From positions 1 to 64,000 of the forward strand of contig CAUJSJ030000062.1 in the NCBI GenBank assembly GCA_963422775.4: a DNA stretch of 64,000 nucleotides, written 5' to 3'. Below, one piece after another: positions 42,474 through 51,353 of this stretch. The stretch comes from Pelomonas sp963422775 (GTDB taxonomy: Bacteria > Pseudomonadota > Gammaproteobacteria > Burkholderiales > Burkholderiaceae_C). The translations under genes were made by a program, and so were the position numbers. How positions within the stretch are numbered: the first letter of the stretch is position 1; every line of letters starts with the position of its first letter. Below the pieces are notes generated by a model. It ran no database searches. It had not been told where the DNA came from and saw only the letters and a program-made list of their open reading frames with translations.

Positions 42474-42674
42474 TTAGCATTGGTAGCGGTCTTTGATGTG
42501 CTCATTGTAGTAAGTCCCCTTGGAGTTGGCACGCATGAATGCAGCATGCACAGTCGCAGGTACTCGGCAAAAATCGTAACTATGCCCTTGCTGGAATTGG
42601 ATACGCATGCGAGCTGTTTGTTCGTCGTAAGCAATCGCAACAATGGCACTGGAATTTACTCGAACCATTTGCAT
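42474..42674 (-). CDS. KTSC-domain protein
   Basis: 66 residues from ATG 42674; GGGAG lies 6 bases upstream. The whole protein is a KTSC domain: VNSSAIVAIAYDEQTARMRI (Ser near residue 9 starts the fold), FQQGHSYDFCRVPATVHAAF, and a SKGTYYNEHIKDRYQC end. The domain is also found fused to some lysyl-tRNA synthetases; small free forms are common in accessory DNA and are of unknown function. The gene lies 70 bases upstream of the glycine-zipper gene on the same strand. Confidence 0.8.
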   Translation of the reverse strand: MQMVRVNSSAIVAIAYDEQTARMRIQFQQGHSYDFCRVPATVHAAFMRANSKGTYYNEHIKDRYQC

Positions 42675-42900
42675 GGTCGCTCCCGAAAGTGTTAAGACAC
42701 ACAATGGTAAAGGCTGTTCGATTAGGGACTGCGGCTTCTGAGCACTGGCAAACGATTTTACAACTGTAGCGTATTTCGCAACATAATGTCGAAAAAGTAG
42801 CCGCGATGCACAAGTCCTGCCAACAACTGCCCAGTTAAATCTCCCCAGCTTACCAATCTGCCAGCGACTGCCAGCCTCAGGCATATTAAAATACCGCACC

Positions 42901-43779
42901 ATGACCTCCCCCGCCTCGACCTCCCCTCTCCCCGACAGCATTTTGCTCCCTTCCCTGGCAGTATTGGGAGGGCAGATTTCCGTCAATCTGGGGGCGGCGA
43001 TTGCGAAGAATCTGTTTCCTGTCATCGGGGTCGAGGGGATTACGGCGTACCGGGTGGGGTTTTCGGCGCTGATCCTGCTGGCCATCTTCCGTCCCTGGCG
43101 CTATCGCCTGACGCGCAAGGATGTGCTGAACCTGCTGGTCTACGGTTCCGTGCTGGGGCTGATGAACTTGCTGATTTACCGGGCGTTTGCGCTGATACCG
43201 ATCGGTATCGCCGTCGCCATCGAGGTCACGGGGCCGCTGGCGGTGGCCATGCTGTCGTCGCGGCGGCCGCGCGATTTGCTGGCCGTGGCGTGCGCCGTGT
43301 TTGGCTTGTATCTGCTGCTGCCGCTGCAAGGCAGTCCGGGCAGCCTGGACCCCATCGGCGTGGCGTATGCGCTGGGGGCGGCGCTGTGCTGGGCGCTGTA
43401 TATCATCTTCGGCAAGCGCGCCTCGACCTTGCAGGGCGGGCAAGCCGTGGCCTGGGGCATGACGGTGGCGGCCATGGTGACGGTGCCCATCGGCGTCGCG
43501 TACTCGGGCACGGCTTTGCTGGCGCCATCGATTGCGCTGATGGGCCTGGCAATCGCCATGCTGTCCAGCGCCCTGCCTTACTCGCTGGAAATCTTTGCCC
43601 TGCGCCGCTTGCCGCAAGGGGTATTCGGCATGTTCAGCAGCGCGGCGCCGGCCGTCAGCGCGCTGGCCGCCATGGCGGTGCTGGGAGAACTGTTGAGCCT
43701 GACCCAGTGGCTGGCCATCGCCTGCATCGTGTTCGCGTCGGCCATGGCGGCGCTGGGCGCCCAAGGCGGCAAGCGCTAG
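42901..43779 (+). CDS. EamA-family (RhtA-like) amino-acid exporter
   Basis: 292 residues with about ten membrane segments in two EamA halves. Segments such as LGGQISVNLGAAIAKNLFP, ALIPIGIAVAIEVTGPLAVA and LPYSLEIFALRRLP match RhtA, the inner-membrane threonine/homoserine exporter. The gene is alone on the plus strand and marks the return to core-like DNA after the accessory patch. The substrate assignment rests on similarity of these motifs. Confidence 0.85.
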   Translation: MTSPASTSPLPDSILLPSLAVLGGQISVNLGAAIAKNLFPVIGVEGITAYRVGFSALILLAIFRPWRYRLTRKDVLNLLVYGSVLGLMNLLIYRAFALIPIGIAVAIEVTGPLAVAMLSSRRPRDLLAVACAVFGLYLLLPLQGSPGSLDPIGVAYALGAALCWALYIIFGKRASTLQGGQAVAWGMTVAAMVTVPIGVAYSGTALLAPSIALMGLAIAMLSSALPYSLEIFALRRLPQGVFGMFSSAAPAVSALAAMAVLGELLSLTQWLAIACIVFASAMAALGAQGGKR

Positions 43780-43904
43780 CGGCATTCCCCCCTCCTGGAC
43801 CGCTGCCTGCACCGCTTCCTCGCATGCATGTCCGTGCTGGCGGGCAGGTTTTGATGTGCGCCTGTAAAATGCGTCATCGCTTGCCACACATTGCCAGACA
43901 TCGC

Positions 43905-44324
43905 ATGCCCGCCTCACCGATGACATCCACCTTACGCTCTCTCTTTGCTCTTGCCTCCGCAGGTCTGCTGCTGACGCACGCTGCCATTACGCACGCTGCC
44001 GCCGCTCCCGCCGCCCTCACGGGCAATGCCGAAGCGGGCAAGACGGCGTTTCGCAAGTGCGCCTCCTGCCACCAGGTGGGGCCATCGGCGCGCGGCGGCT
44101 TCGGCCCAAAGCTGACGGGCGTGATTGGCCGCAAAGCCGGTGCCACCGCCGATTACAAGTATTCAGCGGCCATGAAAAACGCAAACATCGTCTGGACCGA
44201 GCAAAACCTGGCCGGCTTCCTCAAAGCGCCCGGCGATTTCATTCCCGGCAATAACATGCGCTTCTGGGGCATCGGCAATGCGCAGCAAGTGGCCGATCTG
44301 CTGGCCTACCTGCGCACGCAGTAA
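43905..44324 (+). CDS. Periplasmic class I c-type cytochrome
   Basis: 139 residues from ATG 43905; ATG 43920 is an alternative start. The signal peptide ends near THAAA. The mature part is a small mitochondrial-type cytochrome c: heme site CASCH in FRKCASCHQVGP, GPKLTGVIGRKAG, YSAAMKN, and a likely axial Met in PGNNMRFWG. It shuttles electrons in the periplasm. No oxidase genes are adjacent, so the partner is unknown. Confidence 0.88.
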   Translation: MPASPMTSTLRSLFALASAGLLLTHAAITHAAAAPAALTGNAEAGKTAFRKCASCHQVGPSARGGFGPKLTGVIGRKAGATADYKYSAAMKNANIVWTEQNLAGFLKAPGDFIPGNNMRFWGIGNAQQVADLLAYLRTQ

Positions 44325-44520
44325 GCACCTGCAATTTACACAGGCAGCAAAGCATGCATTACCAACGCATGCACCGATGCTTGCGCCGTCCGGCCAGGCG
44401 ACCACGCACAGGCCTGACCGCCCCCCACGTACGCATACATGCAAGCAGGCACCGCCCCATCAAAACCCTGACAACTGCCAGCGATGGGCAAGTCTGGCGC
44501 TGACGCGCCAGGGGCTTCCC

Positions 44521-44784
44521 CTAGGACTTGGCCGGCAGCTTGCGCACGCACAGATAAATCGAATACAGCGCCGCCAGCCCCACCAGCACATACACGCCGC
44601 GCGAAGCCGTCGTCATGGCGCCGAGGATGCGGGCCACGATGTCGATGTCGAACAAGCCCACCAGCGCCCAGTTCAAGCCGCCCACGATCAGCAGGATCAT
44701 GGAGATCCAGTCGACCACGTTCAAGCGCTTTGCCGTCATTTCCTCGTTTGCCGCACCGTCTGATCCTGCCTGGATATTCGCCAT
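44521..44784 (-). CDS. DUF378 membrane protein
   Basis: 87 residues from ATG 44784, preceded by AGGAGG. The body VVDWISMILLIVGGLNWALVGLFDIDIVARILG is the DUF378 signature (GGLNWGLVG-type), with a second membrane helix GVYVLVGLAALYSIYL. Small inner-membrane proteins of this family have no known function. A 7-bp hairpin without a T run lies just beyond the stop (44494-44511). Confidence 0.85.
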   Translation of the reverse strand: MANIQAGSDGAANEEMTAKRLNVVDWISMILLIVGGLNWALVGLFDIDIVARILGAMTTASRGVYVLVGLAALYSIYLCVRKLPAKS

Positions 44785-45113
44785 CTCAGCCTCCTGTAAG
44801 AAGATAGGACCCGCCGCCGGGTCTGTGCAAGAATCAGTGTAGGCGCGACACCGGCAGATGCCAGTCGGACGATGCCGGGGTTCGAGGTAGGACGAGTCTG
44901 TAATAAGGAGGGTGATTTTATCTGGCAATCATTTCGACAATAGTTGCCCGCTGTTGCTAAACAAGCAGTGACCAATTCCAATATGGAAATATTTATAGAT
45001 TACTTAGTATTGCACTGCTACACTCATTTCACCCCAGCAACATCAGGGGAAACAGCGCCGCGCCGTGCCGCCCGCATGCGGTGCGGCCATCATGAGACAA
45101 CAGCTGAGGGGAC
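44785..45113. other. Intergenic region, 329 bases
   Basis: This divergent spacer separates DUF378 from the chemoreceptor gene. The part next to the chemoreceptor (about 44920-45030) is AT-rich, with a small palindrome TTCCA-ATA-TGGAA, and is the likely promoter zone. No clear sigma28 promoter, RNA gene or small reading frame with a ribosome site was found. Confidence 0.5.
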
Positions 45114-46511
45114 ATGAATATTTCAAATATACGCATCGGTGTACGCCTGACAACGGGGTTTTTGCTGGCATCGCTGTTGCTGGCCGTGGTCGTCGGCATC
45201 AGCACGTGGCAGCTGGCCACGGTAAGCGGGGAAATAGACAGCAGCGTGAACCAGCGCTATGCGCGCATCGAGCAATTGCAGGCCACGCGCAACCGCACGC
45301 AGGAACAGCCCGCCCTGCGCGACATCGACCAGCAGATCGCCACGCAATCGGCGCAGATGCGCGCGGCGGCCGAGACGGCCATGGCCCGTGCGCACGATAC
45401 CAGCGTGCTGATCATCACGCTGGGCTTGATCGGCGGCGTGCTGAGCCTGGTCACGGCCTGGTTCATCAGCAGCGGCATCGTGCGGCCCCTGCGGCATGCC
45501 GTCAAGGTGGCGCGCAAGGTGGCTGGCGGCGACCTGAGCGGCAATATCCGCGTCGAATCCGGCGATGAGCTGGGCCAGTTGCTGCAGGCGCTGAAAGACA
45601 TGAATGCCAGCTTGATCACTATCGTGGGCGACGTGCGCGGCGGCACGCAGGACATCGCGGGCGCCTCGGGAGAGATCGCGGCCGGCAACCTGGACTTGTC
45701 GCGGCGCACGCAGGCGCAAGCCAGTTCGCTGGAGCAGACTGCGGCCTCGATGGAAGAGCTGACTGGCACCGTCAAGCAAAATGCGGACAATGCGCGGCAA
45801 GCCAACCAGCTGGCACAATCGGCCGCCGACGTGGCCGGCAAAGGGGGCAAGGTGGTGGCAGAAGTCGTCGATACCATGAGCTCGATCAATGCTTCGTCGA
45901 AAAAGATCGTCGACATCATCGGCGTCATTGACGCTATCGCCTTCCAGACGAATATCCTGGCCCTGAATGCGGCCGTGGAAGCGGCGCGCGCAGGCGAACA
46001 GGGACGCGGCTTTGCCGTCGTGGCCGCCGAAGTGCGCACTCTGGCCCAGCGCTCGGCTGGCGCGGCGCGGGAAATCAAGCAGCTGATCGGCGACTCCGTC
46101 GAGCGGGTCGACGCGGGCGCGCGCCTGGTCGATACGGCGGGCGCCACCATGCGCGAAATCGTGGCCAGCGTGCACCGCGTGACGGACATCATGGGCGAGA
46201 TCAGCATGGCCAGCGGCGAACAATTGTCCGGCATCGAGCAAGTCAATGCCGCCATCGTGCAGATGGAGCATGTGACGCAACAAAACGCCGCGCTGGTGGA
46301 ACAGGCGTCGACGGCGGCGGCCAGCATGCAGCAGCGCGCCCAGCAACTCTCGGGCACGGTGGGCATCTTCACCTTGGGCAATGAGGTGGAGCCCCCGCAC
46401 GCGGCGCCGGCCATCAGCCTTGTCGCGGCGCAATACGCAACGCGTGACAAGGGAGCCCCCGCCCTGGCACGCTCACGCGCCCCTGCCGTTAGAGCGCGCC
46501 TGAAAGCCTGA
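45114..46511 (+). CDS. Methyl-accepting chemotaxis protein with short sensor domain
   Basis: 465 residues. The first membrane helix is at about 12-32 and the second at about 96-118. The periplasmic loop is only about 60 residues, under half of a normal four-helix-bundle sensor. HAMP follows (VRPLRHAVKVARKVAGGDL), then the signalling domain with the hairpin tip FQTNILALNAAVEAARAGEQ and methylation helices. Arrays of this class signal to CheA/CheW. No CheB/CheR-docking pentapeptide is seen at the C terminus. Ligand unknown. Confidence 0.88.
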   Translation: MNISNIRIGVRLTTGFLLASLLLAVVVGISTWQLATVSGEIDSSVNQRYARIEQLQATRNRTQEQPALRDIDQQIATQSAQMRAAAETAMARAHDTSVLIITLGLIGGVLSLVTAWFISSGIVRPLRHAVKVARKVAGGDLSGNIRVESGDELGQLLQALKDMNASLITIVGDVRGGTQDIAGASGEIAAGNLDLSRRTQAQASSLEQTAASMEELTGTVKQNADNARQANQLAQSAADVAGKGGKVVAEVVDTMSSINASSKKIVDIIGVIDAIAFQTNILALNAAVEAARAGEQGRGFAVVAAEVRTLAQRSAGAAREIKQLIGDSVERVDAGARLVDTAGATMREIVASVHRVTDIMGEISMASGEQLSGIEQVNAAIVQMEHVTQQNAALVEQASTAAASMQQRAQQLSGTVGIFTLGNEVEPPHAAPAISLVAAQYATRDKGAPALARSRAPAVRARLKA

Positions 46512-46532
46512 GTTCCCCGCCTGAGTTCCCCG

Positions 46533-47057
46533 CTATAGCTGCTTGTACATGATGGTGGTGGCGTCCAGCCGGTCGCCGGCCGGCGCCAGCGCATAGGCGG
46601 GGATGCTGCCGGCCACCACGTAACCGAGCGACAAATACAGCGGTTCGGCATGGTCGCCGCTGCGCGTGTCCAAGGTCAGCAGGCTGCGCGGCAAGAGGCG
46701 CGCCTGTTCTTCCAGCGCCAGCATCAGCTGGCGCGCGAGGCCGAGGCGGCGGTAAGCGGGCGCGACCAGCAGCTTGCGCACTTCGGCCCGGTGCGTCTGG
46801 TTGGGATTGGTGTCCCAGTCCAGCTGCACGGCGCCGGCCACCCGACCATCGACCTCGGCCACCAGCAGCAGGCGCACGCCGCGCGTCACGGCGGGCAAGA
46901 CATTCTCCGTCCAGAACGCCTGGCTGGCCGCCACGTCAAACGGCAAGATAAAACCGATGCTGGCGCCGTCGTGCACGCAGTCTTGCAGCAAGGCGCCCAG
47001 TTCCGGCAAGCGTGCACGAATATCGGCGGGTGTAAAACTGCGCAGCGATGCGGACAT
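46533..47057 (-). CDS. GNAT-family N-acetyltransferase
   Basis: 174 residues from ATG 47057, with GAGG upstream. GNAT motifs are visible: VAGAVQLDWDTNPNQTHRAEVRKLLV (strand 4) and the acetyl-CoA loop in YRRLGLARQLMLALEEQ, then LTLDTRSGDHAEPLYLSLGY. The substrate is not evident. It starts 7 bases after the stop of an XRE-cupin regulator on the same strand, so the two form an operon and the regulator may control the enzyme. Confidence 0.85.
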   Translation of the reverse strand: MSASLRSFTPADIRARLPELGALLQDCVHDGASIGFILPFDVAASQAFWTENVLPAVTRGVRLLLVAEVDGRVAGAVQLDWDTNPNQTHRAEVRKLLVAPAYRRLGLARQLMLALEEQARLLPRSLLTLDTRSGDHAEPLYLSLGYVVAGSIPAYALAPAGDRLDATTIMYKQL

Positions 47058-47064
47058 GGCGACC

Positions 47065-47637
47065 TCAGACAAGAAAAAGAAAATAGCGGGCGCCGCTGTC
47101 TGGCGGCGTGATAAACGCGCTGGCGCCCTGCAACTGGTAGCGCAGGCAATCGCCGGGCATTAAATCGTGCGAGCGGCCGTCGACGGTCACGTTCAGCTGG
47201 CCTTCCTGCAGCAACAGATGGTGTTCCATGCCGGGCCGGGGCGAGGCCGTGTAGGTGATCGTCACCCCCGCGCCCAGCTCGCATTCGAGCGCTTCGCCGG
47301 CCAAAGCGCGTGACGGGGGCGAGACGGAACGGCGGATAAAACCGCTGTCCGGGTCCGTCCACACGCTTTGCTCGGCCCGCCGCAGCAGGGGCGGAAAATC
47401 GTCTTCCACCATGCGCAGCAGGCGCGACATGGCCAGGCCATACGCGGCGCACAGCTTGCCCAGCACGACCGTCGTCGGGCTGACCTCGCCATTTTCCAGG
47501 CGCGATAATGTCGCGCGGCTGACCTGGCTGGCACTGGCCAGCTGGTCCAGCGACCAGCCCCGCTCCACGCGCAACTGTTTCAGGCGCGCGGCCAGACGTT
47601 GTTCCGTATCGTTCTCTGTGCTTATCAAGTTTTCCAT
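47065..47637 (-). CDS. XRE-cupin transcriptional regulator
   Basis: 190 residues from ATG 47637. An XRE helix-turn-helix (about 15-70: SLDQLASASQVSRATLSRLENGEVSPT) is joined to a C-terminal cupin domain (GVTITYTASPRPGMEHHLLLQEGQ, VDGRSHDLMPGDCLRYQL). This architecture is common in regulators of small-molecule metabolism. A 12-bp palindrome overlaps its own start codon, suggesting autoregulation. Operon with the GNAT gene. Confidence 0.86.
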   Translation of the reverse strand: MENLISTENDTEQRLAARLKQLRVERGWSLDQLASASQVSRATLSRLENGEVSPTTVVLGKLCAAYGLAMSRLLRMVEDDFPPLLRRAEQSVWTDPDSGFIRRSVSPPSRALAGEALECELGAGVTITYTASPRPGMEHHLLLQEGQLNVTVDGRSHDLMPGDCLRYQLQGASAFITPPDSGARYFLFLV

Positions 47638-47662
47638 ATATGGGAATTTATCCCATATACGG
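47634..47662 (-). promoter_or_regulatory. Palindrome over the regulator start codon
   Basis: CCATATATGGGA (47634-47645) pairs with TCCCATATACGG (47651-47662) with one mismatch, around ATTTA. It covers the ATG of the XRE-cupin gene and leaves almost no leader. A likely operator, or a structure that limits translation. Confidence 0.55.
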
Positions 47663-47669
47663 AAAATAA

Positions 47670-48569
47670 TCAAACCATGCGTGCAGCGTGGCGGCACAGT
47701 TCCAGGAAACCGCTCAAACGGGGCGAGAGGATCTTCTTGGACTGGCGGATCAGATAAAAGTTGCGCTCCAGGGGCGGCAGCATGGTCTCCAGTTCCACCA
47801 GTTGCCCGCTGGCCAGCAGATCGGCCACCACCACGCGCGACAGGCAGGCGATACCGAGGCCGGCCGCCGCGCCATATTTGATGGCTTCCGAATTGCTGAA
47901 TTCGCCTGCGGCGCGCAGATAGTGCAGATACGGCACCAGTGCCTGCTCCACGGCTTCGCGCGTGCCGGAGCCTGCTTCGCGCAGCAGCCAGCCCGCCTGG
48001 TTCAGCTCCGCAAAGCTGAGCAAATGGTGCAGCTGTGCCAGCGGATGCGTGGGCGCGGCCACGATCAGCATCTGGTCCGTCAGCCACGGTTCCACCAGCA
48101 AGCCCGCTTCGTGGCACGGCCCTTCGATCAGGCCGATATCGACACGGAACTCCGCCACGGCGGCGGCGATGTCGGCCGTGTTGGCAATCGTCACTTGCGG
48201 GATGCTGCGCCCGTATTGCTGCGCCGCCTGCGCCAGGATTTGCGGCAGCAGATAGATGCCTATCGTCGTGCTGGCACCGATCTGCAGGCTGACGGGCACG
48301 GACGGGTCGGCGCCCGCGAACTGGCGCTCGATGCTGGCGGCCCCGTCGCGCATCTGCCGCGCCTGCGGCAACAGCAGGCGCCCATTGTCATTGAGCAGCA
48401 ATCGCTTGCCCACCCGGTCGAACAGTTGCGCGCCCAGCAAGGTTTCCAGCTCATTCAGCGCAGCGCTGGTGGCCGATTGCGACAGCGCAATGTGTTCAGC
48501 CGCCGCGCTGGTGCTGCCCGTGTCCGCCACGGCGAGAAAAATCTGCAGTTGCCGCAAGGTCAAAGCCAT
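47670..48569 (-). CDS. LysR-family regulator, CysB/CbbR/YeiE-like
   Basis: 299 residues. The N-terminal helix-turn-helix (LRQLQIFLAVADTGSTSAAAEHIALSQSATSAAL) is followed by an effector domain with GASTTIGIYLLPQILAQ. The profile fits the CbbR/YeiE branch. It is divergent from the YeiH-type transporter gene at 48665, with 95 bases between them, the same pairing as yeiE-yeiH in enterobacteria. Control of the transporter is the natural reading. Confidence 0.88.
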   Translation of the reverse strand: MALTLRQLQIFLAVADTGSTSAAAEHIALSQSATSAALNELETLLGAQLFDRVGKRLLLNDNGRLLLPQARQMRDGAASIERQFAGADPSVPVSLQIGASTTIGIYLLPQILAQAAQQYGRSIPQVTIANTADIAAAVAEFRVDIGLIEGPCHEAGLLVEPWLTDQMLIVAAPTHPLAQLHHLLSFAELNQAGWLLREAGSGTREAVEQALVPYLHYLRAAGEFSNSEAIKYGAAAGLGIACLSRVVVADLLASGQLVELETMLPPLERNFYLIRQSKKILSPRLSGFLELCRHAARMV

Positions 48570-48581
48570 CTAATCTACCCA

Positions 48582-48595
48582 TTTAATAGGTTAAA
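48582..48595. promoter_or_regulatory. Candidate LysR operator
   Basis: TTTAA-TAGG-TTAAA in the lysR-yeiH divergent spacer is a dyad of the size and AT-rich form that LysR proteins bind. A related half, TTTAATCG, lies nearby. Position-based inference. Confidence 0.4.
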
Positions 48596-48664
48596 CATAC
48601 AAAAACAATCCGTTTTACCATTTAATCGACGAACTGTACAGTCATGCCATACGAACCAGGAACC

Positions 48665-49753
48665 ATGGAGTACGGCATGTCTTCTCTCACAACAAGCAAC
48701 ACAACAAGTTTCAGCGACCGCTATGGCCGCCTTCTGCCGGGCCTGCTGCTAAGCGGCATGATCGCCTATGGAGCCATTCAACTGGGCAAGCTGGAATGGA
48801 TGCAAAGCCACGGCATGAGCGCTCTGACCCTGGCCATCATGCTGGGCATTGTGCTGGGCAACAGCGTGTGTGGCCGCCTGGCGCCCGCCTGCGGCGCAGG
48901 CGTGACCTTTTCCAAGCAGACCTTATTGCGCTTGGGCATCATCCTGTACGGCTTCCGCCTGACTTTCCAGGATATCGGCCAAGTGGGCCTGGCCGGCATC
49001 GCCATCGACGCGCTGGTGCTGACGTCCACGTTTGGCCTGGCCATGTTTCTAGGCACCAAGGTGTTCAAGCTGGAACGCAACAGCGCCATCCTGATCGGCG
49101 CGGGCAGCTCGATCTGTGGCGCGGCGGCCGTGATGGCGACGGAACCCGTCGTCAAGGGCCGCAGCGAAGACGTTACCGTGGCCGTCTCCACCGTCGTGGT
49201 GTTCGGCACCATCGCCATCTTTTTGTACCCCTTGCTGTACCAGCTGAACCTGGGCTGGCAGGTGCTGGGCGCCACGCCCACGGCGTTTGGCGTGTACATC
49301 GGTTCGACCGTGCATGAGGTGGCGCAGGTGGTGGCGGCCGGCAAGTCGATCGGGCAGGAAGCGGCGAATGCGGCCGTGATCGCCAAGATGGTGCGCGTGA
49401 TGATGCTGGCCCCCTTCCTTGTCATCCTCTCGGCGGTGTTGGCGCGCGGCACGGCCAAGGCCGGTGGCCACGACAAGGCCACCAAGCTGGCCATTCCCTG
49501 GTTCGCCTTCATTTTTATCGGCGTGGTGGCCTTCAATTCGCTGGGCTTGCTGCCGGCGGGCACGGTCGCCACCATCACAGATATCGACACGGCCCTGCTG
49601 GCCATGGCCATGGCGGCCCTGGGCTTGACGACACATATGTCGGCCATCCGCCGCGCCGGCATCAAGCCCCTGCTGCTGGCCGGCCTGCTGTTCTGCTGGC
49701 TGATCGCCGGTGGCGCCGCCATCAACCACGTGGTCGCCAGCCTGTTTGCCTGA
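48665..49753 (+). CDS. YeiH/UPF0324-family transporter
   Basis: 362 residues from ATG 48665, with CCAGGAACC upstream. About ten membrane segments; the family marks are LRLGIILYGFRLTFQDIG, GAGSSICGAAAVMATEPV, and GSTVHEVAQVVAAG. YeiH proteins are predicted sulfate or anion exporters of the inner membrane; direct proof of substrate is limited. The partner regulator is the divergent LysR gene. A weak GCCGG/CCGGC hairpin follows the stop (49755-49772). Confidence 0.87.
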   Translation: MEYGMSSLTTSNTTSFSDRYGRLLPGLLLSGMIAYGAIQLGKLEWMQSHGMSALTLAIMLGIVLGNSVCGRLAPACGAGVTFSKQTLLRLGIILYGFRLTFQDIGQVGLAGIAIDALVLTSTFGLAMFLGTKVFKLERNSAILIGAGSSICGAAAVMATEPVVKGRSEDVTVAVSTVVVFGTIAIFLYPLLYQLNLGWQVLGATPTAFGVYIGSTVHEVAQVVAAGKSIGQEAANAAVIAKMVRVMMLAPFLVILSAVLARGTAKAGGHDKATKLAIPWFAFIFIGVVAFNSLGLLPAGTVATITDIDTALLAMAMAALGLTTHMSAIRRAGIKPLLLAGLLFCWLIAGGAAINHVVASLFA

Positions 49754-49859
49754 AGCCGGGCCTGATTCCGGCGGGGGCCGCTGACGCGGGAGTCGAAAAC
49801 TTCGTACAATAAGCGTGTTTTGACTCTCAATCCGGCTTCGGCCCCACCCAGGAACACCC

Positions 49860-50501
49860 ATGCATCTCTCGAACTGGCTGCTTTTCTGCAGCGTCGCCCT
49901 GCTCGTCACGTTTTCTCCCGGTCCGGCCGTCCTGCTGGCCATCTCGAATGCCATCGCCGTCGGCCCGCGCCGCGCGATGATCAGCAGCATGGGCAATGGT
50001 TTTGGCCTGTTCATCATTTCCGGCGTGGCCATGGCCGGCATGGGCGTCGTGCTGGCCACCTCGGCCACGGCTTTCATGCTGCTGAAACTGGCTGGCGCCC
50101 TGTACCTGGTGTACCTGGGCATCAAGCAATGGCGCAGCAAGACCAGCATCGTGGCCGATGCGCCCGTGGCGCTTGGCGCGGCCAATCCAAATTCATTCTG
50201 GAAACTCTTCCGCCAGGGCTTGACGGTGGCGCTGACCAATCCCAAGGCCATCCTGTTCTTTTCGGCCCTGTTCCCGCAATTCATCACGCCGGGCGAACCG
50301 GTGGCCATCCAGTTCACCGTGCTGACGACTTCGTTTGTCGCCTGCGCCATGCTGGCCCACTTGTTCTACGCCAACCTGGCGCGCCTGCTGAAAACCCAGC
50401 TGGCCACGCCGGGCCGCGCGAAGCTGTTCAACCGTATCTCGGGCGGCGCCTTCGTCTTGCTGGGCCTGAGCCTGCTGCGCCTGCGCGCCAAGACGGCGTA
50501 A
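49860..50501 (+). CDS. LysE/RhtB-family translocator
   Basis: 213 residues. N-terminal FSPGPAVLLAISNAIAVGPRRA is the family signature; about six membrane helices follow, with NPKAILFFSALFPQFI conserved. It exports amino acids or related compounds. It differs clearly from the LysE-type protein at 4255, so the two probably have different substrates. Convergent with the hydrolase gene at 50504, only 2 bases between stops. Confidence 0.87.
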   Translation: MHLSNWLLFCSVALLVTFSPGPAVLLAISNAIAVGPRRAMISSMGNGFGLFIISGVAMAGMGVVLATSATAFMLLKLAGALYLVYLGIKQWRSKTSIVADAPVALGAANPNSFWKLFRQGLTVALTNPKAILFFSALFPQFITPGEPVAIQFTVLTTSFVACAMLAHLFYANLARLLKTQLATPGRAKLFNRISGGAFVLLGLSLLRLRAKTA

Positions 50502-50503
50502 GG

Positions 50504-51268
50504 TCACTGCGCCGATAAAAACGCCTCGATGCTGGCCGCCAGGGCCAGCGGCGTTTCATTCATCGGATAGTGTCCCGCATTGGCCAGCACTTCCAGCCTG
50601 GCTTGCGGGTACCACGCCAGATACGTGCGGCGCATCAGGGCCGCATCGAAACGGGGGTCGTGCTCACCCACCAGCGCCAGCAACGGCAGTTTCGGCGCCG
50701 CCCGCATCACCTCCCCGCTGAAATCCGTGTCGCTCCACGCGAGGAAGTAGCGTGCGAACGCGGCCGGATCCGCACTTTCCCACGAATATTGCGCCTTCCA
50801 GTCCAGCCAGGTGGCGGACAAGCGCCCGCCCGTGCTGCGGGCTATGATGGCGCGCCGCGCTTGCTTGTTGCCGCTGGCATCGAGGAACAGCGCGCGCGCC
50901 GCCGCATCCATGCTTACGCCGCAGCTGGGCACGGGCGCCACGGCCACCAGTTTGCGCAAGCGCAAGGGTGCCAGCAAGGCCAGCCGTTCCAGCGCCATGC
51001 CGCCCATGGAATGGCCCACCACGCTGAACGTGGCAAAGCCTAGCGCATCGGCCAGCGCCAGCGCGTCGCGGGCTACTTCGTCCATCGAATACTCGCCCGC
51101 CGCGCCACGCATGCCGCCATAGCCGCGATTGTCCATGAAGACATAGCTGAAAGCGCCGCCATCGAGGGCCACTTCCATCGGCGCAAACGCGTGCGCGTCG
51201 CCAAACCAGCCGTGCAGGACGATGACGGCGTGGGGACCATGGCCCACGCGATGATAGCTATTGTGCAT
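50504..51268 (-). CDS. Alpha/beta-fold hydrolase
   Basis: 254 residues from ATG 51268, with AGGAG upstream. Motifs in order: VLHGWFGDAHAF (oxyanion), FMDNRGYGGM, nucleophile elbow VGHSMGGMALE (serine near residue 92), LLALVGEHDPRF, and NAGHYPMNE with the catalytic His. Cytoplasmic, no signal peptide. It is divergent from an AraC regulator gene 85 bases away, which may control it. Substrate unknown. Confidence 0.86.
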   Translation of the reverse strand: MHNSYHRVGHGPHAVIVLHGWFGDAHAFAPMEVALDGGAFSYVFMDNRGYGGMRGAAGEYSMDEVARDALALADALGFATFSVVGHSMGGMALERLALLAPLRLRKLVAVAPVPSCGVSMDAAARALFLDASGNKQARRAIIARSTGGRLSATWLDWKAQYSWESADPAAFARYFLAWSDTDFSGEVMRAAPKLPLLALVGEHDPRFDAALMRRTYLAWYPQARLEVLANAGHYPMNETPLALAASIEAFLSAQ

Positions 51269-51353
51269 ACACACTCCTGAAAAAGAGTGCATGGTAGGCG
51301 CCCAGCAAGCGGCCTGCCTTCGCTAAAAGGTCAAATACTGTAGAGTACGGGCC

